A DNA stretch of 39,542 nucleotides, taken from positions 1 to 39,542 of the IMG/VR virus record IMGVR_UViG_3300005582_000031; one strand, 5' to 3'. This stretch comes from a virus. Position numbers and translations under genes: made by a program. Of the stretch, positions 23,226-31,182 are shown piece after piece (positions within the stretch are counted from its first letter, which is position 1; every line of letters begins with the position of its first letter). Under the pieces are notes generated by a model, which had not been told where the DNA came from, ran no database searches, and saw nothing but the letters and a program-made list of their open reading frames with translations.

Positions 23226-23525
23226 ATGACAACCACAGCAACACGGGCCACCGCCCGCGACCTGGGCCAAGCCCGCAAAACGTACGCCAGCCGCTTAGAA
23301 GAGGCCACGGGTTTTACCATCCGGTGGAACTACGACCAACGGGAGCAGGCCTGGGCGTTCTACCTAATCGACCCATACGGGGACGTCGAGGGCGATCCCT
23401 GGTTTTGCTGGGCCGACCTGGTTCACGACACCCAGGACGCAGTGGACGAATACGAGGCAACCTGGGCCGAGTGTGAGCCCAAGGAATACCTCGACACCTA
23501 CAGCGACGCCGACCCCGGCCTTTAA
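23226..23525 (+). CDS. Early hypothetical protein (99 aa), acidic
   Basis: From ATG 23226 the product is MTTTATRATARDLGQARKTY and onward, with WNYDQREQAWAFYLIDPYGD in the middle and a strongly acidic C-terminus (DTYSDADPGL). It is rich in Trp, Tyr, Asp and Glu. I do not recognise the family. Acidic early phage proteins sometimes mimic DNA, but that is speculation here. The leader repeats the CACCACCAC-type motif found before other early genes. Codons are GC-rich, unlike the structural genes. Confidence 0.6.
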   Translation: MTTTATRATARDLGQARKTYASRLEEATGFTIRWNYDQREQAWAFYLIDPYGDVEGDPWFCWADLVHDTQDAVDEYEATWAECEPKEYLDTYSDADPGL

Positions 23526-23527
23526 TT

Positions 23528-23779
23528 ATGAGCAACCCCAATCACGCCGCCCACCAGGGCCCAATGGAACTATCAACGCTCAGGAACTACCTAGCCAGGG
23601 CCCATAACAACAGTTGCAACAGGTCTGCTAGGTGGGGCCACCACCCCACCACTGCCTATCTGGAGGCTTGGAATTGGTGCAACGCAACAGAGGCAGGGCT
23701 GACCACTGCCCGCCCTAGTTGGTTAGCTCAGCGGGCGATTAGCGCCATTGCTGAAGTCTGCCCGCTTGAATTCACCTAA
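23528..23779 (+). CDS. Early hypothetical protein (83 aa)
   Basis: MSNPNHAAHQGPMELSTLRN begins an 83-residue Trp/His/Ala-rich protein with YLEAWNWCNATEAGLTTARP near the middle. It starts 2 bases after the previous stop and no strong Shine-Dalgarno is visible, so translation is probably coupled. No family recognised. A GC-rich terminator-like hairpin follows. Confidence 0.55.
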   Translation: MSNPNHAAHQGPMELSTLRNYLARAHNNSCNRSARWGHHPTTAYLEAWNWCNATEAGLTTARPSWLAQRAISAIAEVCPLEFT

Positions 23780-23783
23780 GACG

Positions 23784-23820
23784 CCAGCAAGTAGGGGGGC
23801 CCCGGCCCCCTTATCTGCTG
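23784..23820 (+). terminator. Extended GC hairpin after second early gene pair
   Basis: GGGGGCC / GGCCCCC forms the core, with CAGCA and TGCTG flanks able to extend the stem. It lies between the 83-residue gene and the ArdC-like gene. The U-tract is weak (TTA). Confidence 0.5.
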
Positions 23821-23856
23821 CCCTCATGGGTAGCACCACCACAGGAACCTAGACAA

Positions 23857-24837
23857 ATGAACACCACCACAAGCCGGCCCACCACCAAGGGGGGTCGGAA
23901 GGTTTACGACGGGCCAACACCTGAGGAACAACTAGCCGCTGATCTGGTGGCGCTGATGGAATCATCAGAGCTGCCACCTTGGCGCCGTGAATGGCACGGG
24001 CACAGCGGCAATCATCGCAACCTCGTCACCGGTGCTGAATACAGCGGCAGCAACCCGCTTCTGCTGGAGCTCGGCAGCCTGAGCCGCGGCCACTCAATGC
24101 CGTTATGGCTTGGAGCTGGGCAGGGGAAACCACTCGGCTGGTGGCCTCGCAAGGGGACCAAAGCCTGCCGGATTATCCGGCCCCAGCTAAACAGCTACAC
24201 CGACCAGGTGGAGATGAACAACGTTCAGACCGGCCAGCCTGAGATTGTCGATCAATCGCGGGCATGGGTGAGCTTCAAAGCGGTAGCCGTATTTAATGCG
24301 GCAGATCTGCAAGGGGCCACCGAGGAAAGCCAGGCCGCCCTAGATGCAGCCATTGCGGCAGCACTAGGGCAGGGCGAGCCAGCGGCACCAGCTGCCAGGC
24401 TGGAGGTTGCCGAATCAGTGCTTGAATCCTGGGAGGTGATCACCACGTTTGAGGGGGGCCGGGCCTGCTATAGCCCGACACGCGATCAGATCACCATGCC
24501 ACCGGCTGACTCGTTCATTAACCGGGAAGCGTTCTGCGCGACCTGGGCCCACGAGCAGGCACACAGCACGGGCCACAGCTCAAGGCTGAGCCGTGATATG
24601 GGCGGTGATTCATCTTCCAAGGCTTACGCCCTAGAAGAACTGATCGCCGAGCTAGCAGCGGTGCTGATCTGTTACCGGTTGCAGGTAGGCAGTGAGTTCA
24701 CAAATCACGCCGCCTACCTGAAAGGCTGGGCCCAGATCCTAAAGGCTGAACCTAAGCAGCTGTTCAAGATCCTCTCAAAGGCCAGGGCTGCCGCTGATCT
24801 AATCACCGGCGCCACAGCTGGGGAGGTGGCAGCATGA
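23857..24837 (+). CDS. ArdC-like antirestriction protein
   Basis: The 326-residue protein has an N-terminal domain with LPPWRREWHG, NLVTGAEYSGSNPLLLELGS and PLGWWPRKGTKACRIIRPQ, as in the ssDNA-binding domain of ArdC/DUF1738-type proteins, and a C-terminal zincin-like domain with WAHEQAHSTGH (His232, Glu233, His236) and ALEELIAELAAVLIC supplying a further acidic ligand. ArdC proteins are best known from conjugative plasmids, where they protect incoming DNA from restriction. In an early gene block the likely role is defence against host restriction at infection. A longer Ala-rich linker (about 165-190) separates the domains. GC-rich codon use supports acquisition from elsewhere. Confidence 0.8.
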   Translation: MNTTTSRPTTKGGRKVYDGPTPEEQLAADLVALMESSELPPWRREWHGHSGNHRNLVTGAEYSGSNPLLLELGSLSRGHSMPLWLGAGQGKPLGWWPRKGTKACRIIRPQLNSYTDQVEMNNVQTGQPEIVDQSRAWVSFKAVAVFNAADLQGATEESQAALDAAIAAALGQGEPAAPAARLEVAESVLESWEVITTFEGGRACYSPTRDQITMPPADSFINREAFCATWAHEQAHSTGHSSRLSRDMGGDSSSKAYALEELIAELAAVLICYRLQVGSEFTNHAAYLKGWAQILKAEPKQLFKILSKARAAADLITGATAGEVAA

Positions 24838-24980
24838 ACCGCACTACCTGGGCCATCCTCGCCGCCTGTTCCGTCTGGTGGCTAGCAATGCTGCACTTGC
24901 TAGCACAGGTGCCAGAACCACCAGCGCAGCGGCCCCGGTACCTGTTCCCGCAGGGCCAGGGCCAGCCGTTACCCGACTAA
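24834..24980 (+). CDS. Small membrane peptide (48 aa) after ardC-like gene
   Basis: ATG 24834 overlaps the previous stop as ATGA. The product MNRTTWAILAACSVWWLAML plus HLLAQV has one hydrophobic segment (about 5-25), followed by a Pro/Gln-rich tail (VPEPPAQRPRYLFPQGQGQP). It could be a single-span membrane protein. Function unknown; it shares the GC-rich style of the block and is the last gene before the strong terminator. Confidence 0.55.
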   Translation: MNRTTWAILAACSVWWLAMLHLLAQVPEPPAQRPRYLFPQGQGQPLPD

Positions 24981-24994
24981 ACCACCACCACCAG

Positions 24995-25019
24995 AACCCC
25001 CAGCAATGGGGGTTTTTTT
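24995..25019 (+). terminator. Strong rho-independent terminator of the early block
   Basis: AACCCCC-AGCAAT-GGGGGTT followed by TTTTT: a 7-bp GC stem with a good U-tract. It closes the GC-rich early block. Confidence 0.85.
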
Positions 25020-25032
25020 ATGGCTGCCAATA

Positions 25033-25083
25033 CCCAGCCCCAGCCCCAGCCCCAGCCCGGGGGGAGGGGGGAGGGGGGTGGGG
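25033..25083. repeat. Adjacent C-tract and G-tract arrays (G-quadruplex potential on both strands)
   Basis: 25033-25058 is CCC(AGCCCC)n-type, so the minus strand holds five G3-G4 runs. 25059-25083 is G6-A-G6-A-G6-T-G4 on the plus strand. Each half fits a G-quadruplex motif, and the halves could also pair with each other as a cruciform. Confidence 0.8.
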
Positions 25084-25112
25084 AATGTGTACCTCCACAA
25101 TGTGTACCTCCA
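25084..25112. repeat. 14-bp direct repeat pair AATGTGTACCTCCA
   Basis: Two exact copies (25084-25097 and 25099-25112) separated by one base directly follow the G-tract array. Possible iteron or operator. The stretch 25113-25204 to the next gene shows nothing further that I can name. Confidence 0.8.
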
Positions 25113-25204
25113 TTAAGAAAAGCTACAGCTAAACTGACACACGCCAGTGGGTGTGCCATGCTTGCATCGCAGCCACGGCTGTACCCACCACTGCACCACT
25201 AACT

Positions 25205-25432
25205 ATGGAGATGCCAAGCGTTGCAGTATGCAGTGTTGCTATTGCAATTAATGAATGGGGTGAATGGGAAGCTATCGGTTCATCTAATACCACACGGTAT
25301 GAGATGGCTGAAGATGCACGTCACCTATTAAAAGATGGAGCTAACTTTATTTCAGATAGCATCCAAGTACATTGGGTTGAAGTCGAACTCCCTTTTCCTT
25401 CAGTCATCAAGGGGGTAGTCGTCAGTGAATGA
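25205..25432 (+). CDS. Early hypothetical protein (75 aa)
   Basis: From ATG 25205 the product is MEMPSVAVCSVAIAINEWGE, then WEAIGSSNTTRYEMAEDARH and IQVHWVEVELPFP. It looks like a small alpha/beta fold. A GTG at 25151 would add 18 residues without a better ribosome-binding site. The family is not recognised. Codon use here returns to that of the structural and replication genes, unlike the GC-rich block to its left. It overlaps the next gene by 8 bases. Confidence 0.6.
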   Translation: MEMPSVAVCSVAIAINEWGEWEAIGSSNTTRYEMAEDARHLLKDGANFISDSIQVHWVEVELPFPSVIKGVVVSE

Positions 25433-25712
25433 CAGCCAAGCAATGGCAACCCTACGTAATGAGTTGCTTAACAAGATAGCTGCTGTGTATCCAAGTCCAA
25501 TTGATGCAAAGCAATTGGAACTTAAATGCCGGATGCCTTTCCTTACACGAGATAAGGTCTGGTATCACGACGCTGTGCTTGAACAGTTAAAGATCCTGCA
25601 TCACGCTCGATTGATCCGCCCTTTCCACGGTGGCTACACCCTGACTGAAACAGGTAGAAGAGATCGAGCTGAAGCTTCTAGGTTCACTGATCCAGGGCCG
25701 GAGGCAGCATGA
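25425..25712 (+). CDS. Possible winged-helix DNA-binding protein (95 aa)
   Basis: The product starts at GTG (NDSQAMATLRNELLNKIAAV) and ends with ARLIRPFHGGYTLTETGRRD. The helix-helix-helix then GGYTLTETGR pattern resembles the wing of winged-helix regulators, where the loop is followed by a final beta strand and helix. A role as an early regulator is plausible but not shown. ATG 25443 is an alternative start. Stop overlaps the next ATG (ATGA). Confidence 0.5.
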   Translation: MNDSQAMATLRNELLNKIAAVYPSPIDAKQLELKCRMPFLTRDKVWYHDAVLEQLKILHHARLIRPFHGGYTLTETGRRDRAEASRFTDPGPEAA

Positions 25713-25864
25713 ACCAACTGATTGAAGATCAACGCCAGTTATTAGTAGCTAATTATCACGACGCAGTTGTCTTATCCCTGCGGATGCAGGAGCAAACAGA
25801 CGCAGCATGGGATCAGCTACAAAAATTCAACACCACCCACCCAAAGGAGAAAGCCAATGACTAG
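25709..25864 (+). CDS. Small helical hypothetical protein (51 aa)
   Basis: The ORF MNQLIEDQRQLLVANYHDAV continues VLSLRMQEQTDAAWDQLQKF and ends KEKAND. It is one long amphipathic helix by appearance. It is coupled to the previous gene by ATGA and overlaps the next start by 8 bases. The position in a tight operon supports it. The family is not known. Confidence 0.5.
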   Translation: MNQLIEDQRQLLVANYHDAVVLSLRMQEQTDAAWDQLQKFNTTHPKEKAND

Positions 25865-26207
25865 CACCATTGCCAAGGCATACCAGCCACCAGCTGAGGA
25901 TGTGTACCCAGCCACCACCATGCCAGTCAAGACACAAGCCAACGCTACAGGTGAAGTGCTGTGGTTTGCTGAAGGCTATGGTTGGTATGTAGGTGGCTTT
26001 GCTTCACCTCACATGCCTAACACCACACACTGGACTTATATCCCTGACCGTCCTGCTTGTGAGAACAGCAATGCACTACGGGATTCTGAGTTTGACCGGT
26101 GGATGCTGACCTTTAGCAGAGAAACTAGAGAAGCATTAAGGGATACCTTAAGCACTGCATTCCATGCAGGTTGGCGGTTAGGTCGGCAACCTAATGTCAA
26201 CCATTGA
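25857..26207 (+). CDS. Hypothetical protein before RNA polymerase (116 aa)
   Basis: ATG 25857 follows the Shine-Dalgarno AAAGGAGAAAG, which decides this start over an upstream in-frame one at 25767. The protein has a Pro-rich N-terminus, an aromatic middle (VLWFAEGYGWYVGGFASPHM) and a helical basic C-terminus (FSRETREALRDTLSTAFHAG). No family recognised. It overlaps the RNA polymerase gene by 14 bases and is probably in the same transcript. Confidence 0.65.
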   Translation: MTSTIAKAYQPPAEDVYPATTMPVKTQANATGEVLWFAEGYGWYVGGFASPHMPNTTHWTYIPDRPACENSNALRDSEFDRWMLTFSRETREALRDTLSTAFHAGWRLGRQPNVNH

Positions 26208-28572
26208 GGAGCAGCTTGCACTAGAGCGTGAGATGTTTCAGCTGGGTGCTGATCGTCATGCCTTTGTTAATAACAGACGGCAAGAACGTGGCATGGAATC
26301 CCTTAGCCAATACGGCGAAGCTTTAACTGAGCTGGGTATTAAACCTTTAGTGCAAGTAATTAGAGACACACGTCGTCGAATGAAAGAAGGCAAGGCTGGC
26401 CCTGGCTATGCTCACATGCAACCCCTCCTACTATTAGCGCCACATAAGACAGCAGCTACGGCTATGCGCTGTGTCGTGGATAGTATCCAAAAGGGTAACA
26501 AGTTAGTAGAGCTGGGTCGATTAGTAGGTGAACGCTTATGGATTGAAACCATGCTGGCCCGTGCTAGTAAGTGGGAGATGATTACCCACGAAAAGATACG
26601 CAGTACCTATAAACAAAAGATGCAGGATATAAGGCGCATGAAGGCAACAGAAGAATGGACAACAAGAGAGAAGGTAACGACAGGTGTGTGGTTAGTTATG
26701 CACATCGCTGAATTAACAGGGATGATCATACTAAAAACTGCACGTGAAGGTGGCCGCAGCCCTTATGTTGTATCACCTGCACCTAAGTGCATAGAGTTTA
26801 TCAATGATGTAATAACAGCAGGTAAGTTGTTGTGTCCCTTTGCTTTACCTATGGTTGTGCCACCACGGCCATGGGATAAAGACCTGGAAGGTGGCTACTT
26901 AACTAGCATACCTAACAGTAAGCTAACTAAAGATGCTACCCCACTAGGTATAACAGGGAATGAGCCATTCATTAAGGCTGCTAACTTACAACAAGCAGTG
27001 CCATGGCGTGTAAACAAATGGGTGTTGGAGCAGTTGCAATTTGCATGGGATCAAAGCTTATCTATTGGCAGGCTATTACCCCGTGAAGGTTACCCTATTC
27101 CACCCTACCCTAAGCATTTACCTGATGACCATGAAGATGTAAGGCAATGGAAGTTTAACGCTCGCATACTGCACGAGAAGAACGACAAGTCTATTAACCG
27201 ACGTGTCGCTACAGCTAAGCAGTTATGGATAGCTAACCGCATGGCTAGCTACGACAGGATATACTTCCCAACTCAGATAGATTTTAGGGGTAGGTATTAC
27301 TATCGCCCGCCATTCCTTAACCCACAGGCTAATGATATAGGCAGGGCGCTTCTGCTATTTGCGAATGGCAAACCCATAGTCACAGCAGAGGATGCCAGCT
27401 GGCTATACATACATGGTGCCAACATGTATGGCCATAGCAAACTAACTTGGCAGGCCAGGACAGATTGGGTTAAACAACACCACGACCAGATTATGCTGGC
27501 AGGTGCTGACCCATGGCGTAACGCTGTGTTCTGGACTGGTGCTGCTGATCCATGGCAGTTCCTTTCCTTTTGTCGTACCTATCAGCAGTTCAAACAACAT
27601 GGCTATGGCTATGTGTGTTACCTGCCAGTAGTGCTCGACTGTACCTGCTCTGGCATACAACATTACTCAGCACTGCTGAGGTGTGAGGAGATGGGCAAGC
27701 TAGTTAATCTAGCTAGCAGCGAGAAGCCACAAGATATATATAGCGTTGTATTAAACGAGGTGTTGTCGATACTACGGGTTGATGCTGCTGCTGGCAGCCA
27801 ACACGCTCAATCATGGTTGCAATTACAACCTGATCGCAGCTTGCTAAAGCCTGTAGTAATGACAGTCCCGTACTCAGCTGGTCGCACATCAGTTCTTGAT
27901 CACGTCCACCGCTGGGCCTTTGACCGCACAGTTGAACTTTATGGTATGAACAATTGGAAATTTAAGGCTGGTGCTATGGCAGCAGTTCATTACCTAACCA
28001 CAATCCTATGCCAACAAACCTATATGTTTATAGGCCCAGCTAAAGAAGCAATGCAATGGTTCAAACGGTTAGGCAATTTAGCTGGCAAACATCAGATCAA
28101 ACTTAAGTGGACTAACCCAGCCGGGCTACCTATTACACAGGGTTACCTTGATATGAAAGGCACAGTAATCACCTTGCGATACCTAACTAATGTATCGCTT
28201 AGGTTTACTGCTGGCTTAGAAGAAAGAGGTCTAGACCCAAGGCGTATGGGCACAGGGCTCAGCCCTAATGTTATCCACTCATTAGATGCCAGTCACATGG
28301 CATTCACCACGCTCGATGCTTCTGCAAAGGGCATCACTAACCTTGGAGGTATCCATGATTGCTTTGCCACGACCCCCGCCGAGATGACAGTGTTGCGTGA
28401 TTGTGTACGCAATACATTCGCTGATCTTTATAGCCGTGATGTACTCACGGATATAGTTAATCAGTTAATCAGCCAGCTGCCATTTGATGTAGCTGCTGAC
28501 GCTATGCCTAGCCCTGAGCTAGGTACATTAAACCCAAACACCGTTCGCCATTCCACCTACTTCATCACATGA
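26194..28572 (+). CDS. T7-type single-subunit RNA polymerase
   Basis: The 792-residue protein has VVLDCTCSGIQHYSALLR (Asp482, equivalent to T7 Asp537), LLKPVVMTVPYSAGR (Lys552 and Tyr560, like T7 Lys631 and Tyr639, same 8-residue spacing), GLSPNVIHSLDASHMAF and IHDCFATTP (Asp722, like T7 Asp812). All catalytic residues are present. It is about 90 residues shorter than T7 RNA polymerase, mostly ahead of the first catalytic Asp. It should transcribe the middle and late genes from phage promoters. The stop overlaps the ssDNA-binding protein gene as ATGA. Confidence 0.95.
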   Translation: MSTIEEQLALEREMFQLGADRHAFVNNRRQERGMESLSQYGEALTELGIKPLVQVIRDTRRRMKEGKAGPGYAHMQPLLLLAPHKTAATAMRCVVDSIQKGNKLVELGRLVGERLWIETMLARASKWEMITHEKIRSTYKQKMQDIRRMKATEEWTTREKVTTGVWLVMHIAELTGMIILKTAREGGRSPYVVSPAPKCIEFINDVITAGKLLCPFALPMVVPPRPWDKDLEGGYLTSIPNSKLTKDATPLGITGNEPFIKAANLQQAVPWRVNKWVLEQLQFAWDQSLSIGRLLPREGYPIPPYPKHLPDDHEDVRQWKFNARILHEKNDKSINRRVATAKQLWIANRMASYDRIYFPTQIDFRGRYYYRPPFLNPQANDIGRALLLFANGKPIVTAEDASWLYIHGANMYGHSKLTWQARTDWVKQHHDQIMLAGADPWRNAVFWTGAADPWQFLSFCRTYQQFKQHGYGYVCYLPVVLDCTCSGIQHYSALLRCEEMGKLVNLASSEKPQDIYSVVLNEVLSILRVDAAAGSQHAQSWLQLQPDRSLLKPVVMTVPYSAGRTSVLDHVHRWAFDRTVELYGMNNWKFKAGAMAAVHYLTTILCQQTYMFIGPAKEAMQWFKRLGNLAGKHQIKLKWTNPAGLPITQGYLDMKGTVITLRYLTNVSLRFTAGLEERGLDPRRMGTGLSPNVIHSLDASHMAFTTLDASAKGITNLGGIHDCFATTPAEMTVLRDCVRNTFADLYSRDVLTDIVNQLISQLPFDVAADAMPSPELGTLNPNTVRHSTYFIT

Positions 28573-29222
28573 GCAACTTCATCTTGATCAAAGGAGAAAA
28601 ATTCACCACTCCTGTTGCTAAGTTCCAGTATCCAAAGCTAGTTGAACCTGACACTAAGTTCCACCCAGAAGGAATGTATGAGGTGATAGCTGTAATGGAT
28701 GCGTCTGATCCAGAAGCAATCCGTTTAGCTGAAGACCTAGATAAATTCCTGGAGCAACACAAGGCTTCATTAAAAGCACAAGCACCCGCCACTAAGTTCA
28801 AGCTTACCGATTTGCCTTGGCGCTTTGAAGAAATTGATGGGATGCCTGCGCTTATTCTGAAAGCTAAGAGCAAGGCTAGTGGTGTTGATCGTGACGGTAA
28901 GAGTTGGGCACGTAAGCCTGCGTTGTTTGATGCCAAAGGCAACCCAGTCACTGATCGTTATGCAGTAGCTGGCTTATGGTCTGGCACTACAGGCAAGGTA
29001 GCGTTCCAAGCATCACCGTTTTATACGCCTGTGATAGGAGCAGGTGTGACCCTACGGTTGCAAGCTGTTCAGATCATTAACCTAGTTGAGTCCGGTGGTA
29101 GCGGTAGCGCCCATGGCTTTGGCCAAGAGAAAGGTTGGACGCCAAAAGGCGCCACGACAACAGAGCCAGCTGCCGTCCCCTGGGATGCAGAACCCATCGC
29201 TGCAGACGAAGCCGACTTCTAG
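28569..29222 (+). CDS. ssDNA-binding protein, gp2.5-like
   Basis: The 217-residue protein has the layout of T7 gp2.5: an OB-fold-type core (about 1-170) and a Gly/Ser-rich linker leading to an acidic tail that ends IAADEADF, an aromatic last residue as in gp2.5. In T7 that tail contacts DNA polymerase and primase-helicase. Here the tail persists although no phage DNA polymerase gene is present, so it may contact the primase-helicase or a host enzyme (inference). It lies between RNA polymerase and endonuclease I, as in T7 order. Confidence 0.85.
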   Translation: MSNFILIKGEKFTTPVAKFQYPKLVEPDTKFHPEGMYEVIAVMDASDPEAIRLAEDLDKFLEQHKASLKAQAPATKFKLTDLPWRFEEIDGMPALILKAKSKASGVDRDGKSWARKPALFDAKGNPVTDRYAVAGLWSGTTGKVAFQASPFYTPVIGAGVTLRLQAVQIINLVESGGSGSAHGFGQEKGWTPKGATTTEPAAVPWDAEPIAADEADF

Positions 29223-29595
29223 GTTTCGTAGCAAGTACGAGGCAGCAGTCGCTGCCTCCCTTGTTAAACGTGGTCTTGACTGCAAGTACGAAGCTCGAAG
29301 CTTTGGTTACATAATCAGAGCTACCTACACCCCTGACTTCTTCTTGCCTAATGGGGTAGTAGTAGAAACCAAAGGGCACTTCAGCTCTGATGATCGGCGC
29401 AAGATGCTGGCTGTTAAAAGCCAGTACCCATTACTGGATATTCGCTTGTGTTTCCAGAATGCACAAGTGAAATTATCTAAGGCACCTAAGTCCCTTGCTT
29501 ATTGGCAATGGGCTGAACGCCATGGGTTTCTCTGGTGTCAAGGCCACATCCCCACCACCTGGTTTACCGATGCCATCCAAACTCCTGCGGCATGA
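29113..29595 (+). CDS. Endonuclease I, T7 gp3-like Holliday junction resolvase
   Basis: The 160-residue version starts at ATG 29113, overlapping the ssDNA-binding gene by 110 bases; ATG 29185 (MQNPSLQTKP) is an alternative that gives an N-terminus nearer T7 gp3 in length. Conserved motifs are FRSKYEAAVA (Glu of the active site), TYTPDFFLPNG (Asp) and VVVETKGHFSSDDRRK (Glu and Lys), matching T7 endonuclease I SGLED, YTPDF and VETKG. It resolves branched DNA and degrades host DNA in T7. The end overlaps the primase-helicase start. Confidence 0.85.
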   Translation: MALAKRKVGRQKAPRQQSQLPSPGMQNPSLQTKPTSRFRSKYEAAVAASLVKRGLDCKYEARSFGYIIRATYTPDFFLPNGVVVETKGHFSSDDRRKMLAVKSQYPLLDIRLCFQNAQVKLSKAPKSLAYWQWAERHGFLWCQGHIPTTWFTDAIQTPAA

Positions 29596-31180
29596 CCCGT
29601 GTCCTGCTTGTGGCAGCAAAAACAACCTTGCTGTCTATGACGACGGCCATAGCCATTGCTTTGGTTGTGGCCACCAAATCCAACCAGCAAAAGATAAGCC
29701 AGTGCTACCACCTGAACCATTACCGCCACCCGCTAAACCTTTAATAAGGTTCAGCGCTATTCAAGGTTTAGCAAAGAGAGGTATCACCGAAGCAACAGCA
29801 AAACATTTTGGTTATGGCGTTGCTCAACACCATGGCCAATTAGTACAGGTAGCTGAGTACCGCGACCAGCAGGGTAACGTATGCGCCCAACACATACGTG
29901 ATCGAGACAAACGGTTTCAATGGTTAGGTGACACCAGCGGTATCCAGCTATGGGGTCAACACCTATGGCGGCAAGGTATTGGTGGTGGCAGCCAACTGTT
30001 TGTAGTTATTACTGAAGGTGAGATCGACGCTATGTCGGTTAGCCAAGTGCAAGGCAATAAGTATCCAGTTGTTTCATTACCGAATGGGGCACAGTCGGCC
30101 AAGAAATATCTGGCTGCTAACCAGCAATGGCTTAGCCAGTTCAACCGAATCGTTCTTTGTTTTGACAGTGATGAACCTGGCACTAAGGCAGCAACAGATG
30201 CACTAACAATCTTGCCCCTGGGTAAGGCTGCTATCTGTCACCTGCCACGCAAGGACGCCAACGAAATGCTGGTCAATGGGGAGGGTGACCTACTCAGGGA
30301 CTTGTTATGGAAGGCAACTCCATCCCGCCCTGATGGAATTGTTAATGCGTCTGAGATGTGGGAGGAGCTGATCAAACCACAAGCTGGTGCTGCTTGTGCA
30401 TACCCATGGCCAGACCTAAACCGTATGACCCGTGGCTTTAGAAAAGGTGAGATGGTTACGCTCTGTGCTGGCAGTGGCATCGGCAAGTCTTCTATATGTA
30501 GAGAGTGGGCACACCACTTCCTTTGTAACGGCATGAAGGTGGGCTACATAGCACTAGAGGAATCAATCAAGCGCACCATGCAGGGGCTGGTTGGTATTGA
30601 ACTAAACAAACCTATCCACCTTGACCCAACCCTTGCTACCAAGGAGGAGATGAGAGATAGCTTTGATAATTTATTTGGCAGTGGTCGTTGCTATTTGTAT
30701 GACCATTTCGGCAGCATGGATCCTGAGCATTTAATTAATAAGATCCGATACCTAGCTGATGGTGAAGGAGCAGACGTCGTAATCCTCGATCACTTAACCA
30801 TTGTGGTTAGTGGCTTGACTGAGTTGGATGAACGCCGTGCCATTGATGTGACCTGCACTCGGTTACGACAGGTGGTAGAGCAGAGCGGTATTGGCATTGT
30901 GCTGGTGTCGCACCTCAAACGACCGGAAGGTCGCGGCCATGAAGAGGGCCAGCAAACTAGCCTTGGCCACTTACGTGGTAGCCATGCCATAGCGCAGCTC
31001 AGCGATATGGTGATCGGCGCTGAACGTAACCAGCAAGGGGAGATGAGTGAACGCAATGAACTGCAGTTGCGTGTACTAAAGAACCGCTTTAGTGGTGAGA
31101 CTGGTACATGTGACAAGCTGTTGTATGACTCGGTTACTGGCAGGTTGACTGTCCCTATGTCCCGTTACTTTGGAATGTAA
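29570..31180 (+). CDS. Primase-helicase, gp4-like
   Basis: From ATG 29570 the protein has 536 residues. Zinc motif CPACG...CFGCG uses Cys11, Cys14, Cys30 and Cys33, the same spacing as T7 gp4. TOPRIM motifs VITEGEIDAMS and LCFDSDEPG follow, then Walker A GSGIGKSS (about 303) and VVILDHLTIV as Walker B of the RecA-like ring helicase. T7 gp4 ends in an acidic tail that binds the phage DNA polymerase; this protein ends TGRLTVPMSRYFGM without an acidic tail, which fits the lack of a gene 5. It should unwind DNA and make primers for a polymerase supplied by the host. Confidence 0.92.
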   Translation: MPSKLLRHDPCPACGSKNNLAVYDDGHSHCFGCGHQIQPAKDKPVLPPEPLPPPAKPLIRFSAIQGLAKRGITEATAKHFGYGVAQHHGQLVQVAEYRDQQGNVCAQHIRDRDKRFQWLGDTSGIQLWGQHLWRQGIGGGSQLFVVITEGEIDAMSVSQVQGNKYPVVSLPNGAQSAKKYLAANQQWLSQFNRIVLCFDSDEPGTKAATDALTILPLGKAAICHLPRKDANEMLVNGEGDLLRDLLWKATPSRPDGIVNASEMWEELIKPQAGAACAYPWPDLNRMTRGFRKGEMVTLCAGSGIGKSSICREWAHHFLCNGMKVGYIALEESIKRTMQGLVGIELNKPIHLDPTLATKEEMRDSFDNLFGSGRCYLYDHFGSMDPEHLINKIRYLADGEGADVVILDHLTIVVSGLTELDERRAIDVTCTRLRQVVEQSGIGIVLVSHLKRPEGRGHEEGQQTSLGHLRGSHAIAQLSDMVIGAERNQQGEMSERNELQLRVLKNRFSGETGTCDKLLYDSVTGRLTVPMSRYFGM

Positions 31181-31182
31181 TT

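Noticed and set aside
25020-25202. 60-codon ORF with QPQPQPQP and repeated CVPP motifs
   Set aside because: It translates the C/G-tract array and the 14-bp repeat and begins directly in the terminator U-tract; no ribosome-binding site.
25767-25857. Longer N-terminus for the protein before RNA polymerase
   Set aside because: The Shine-Dalgarno AAAGGAG just before 25857 and an overlapping 51-residue gene favour the shorter form.
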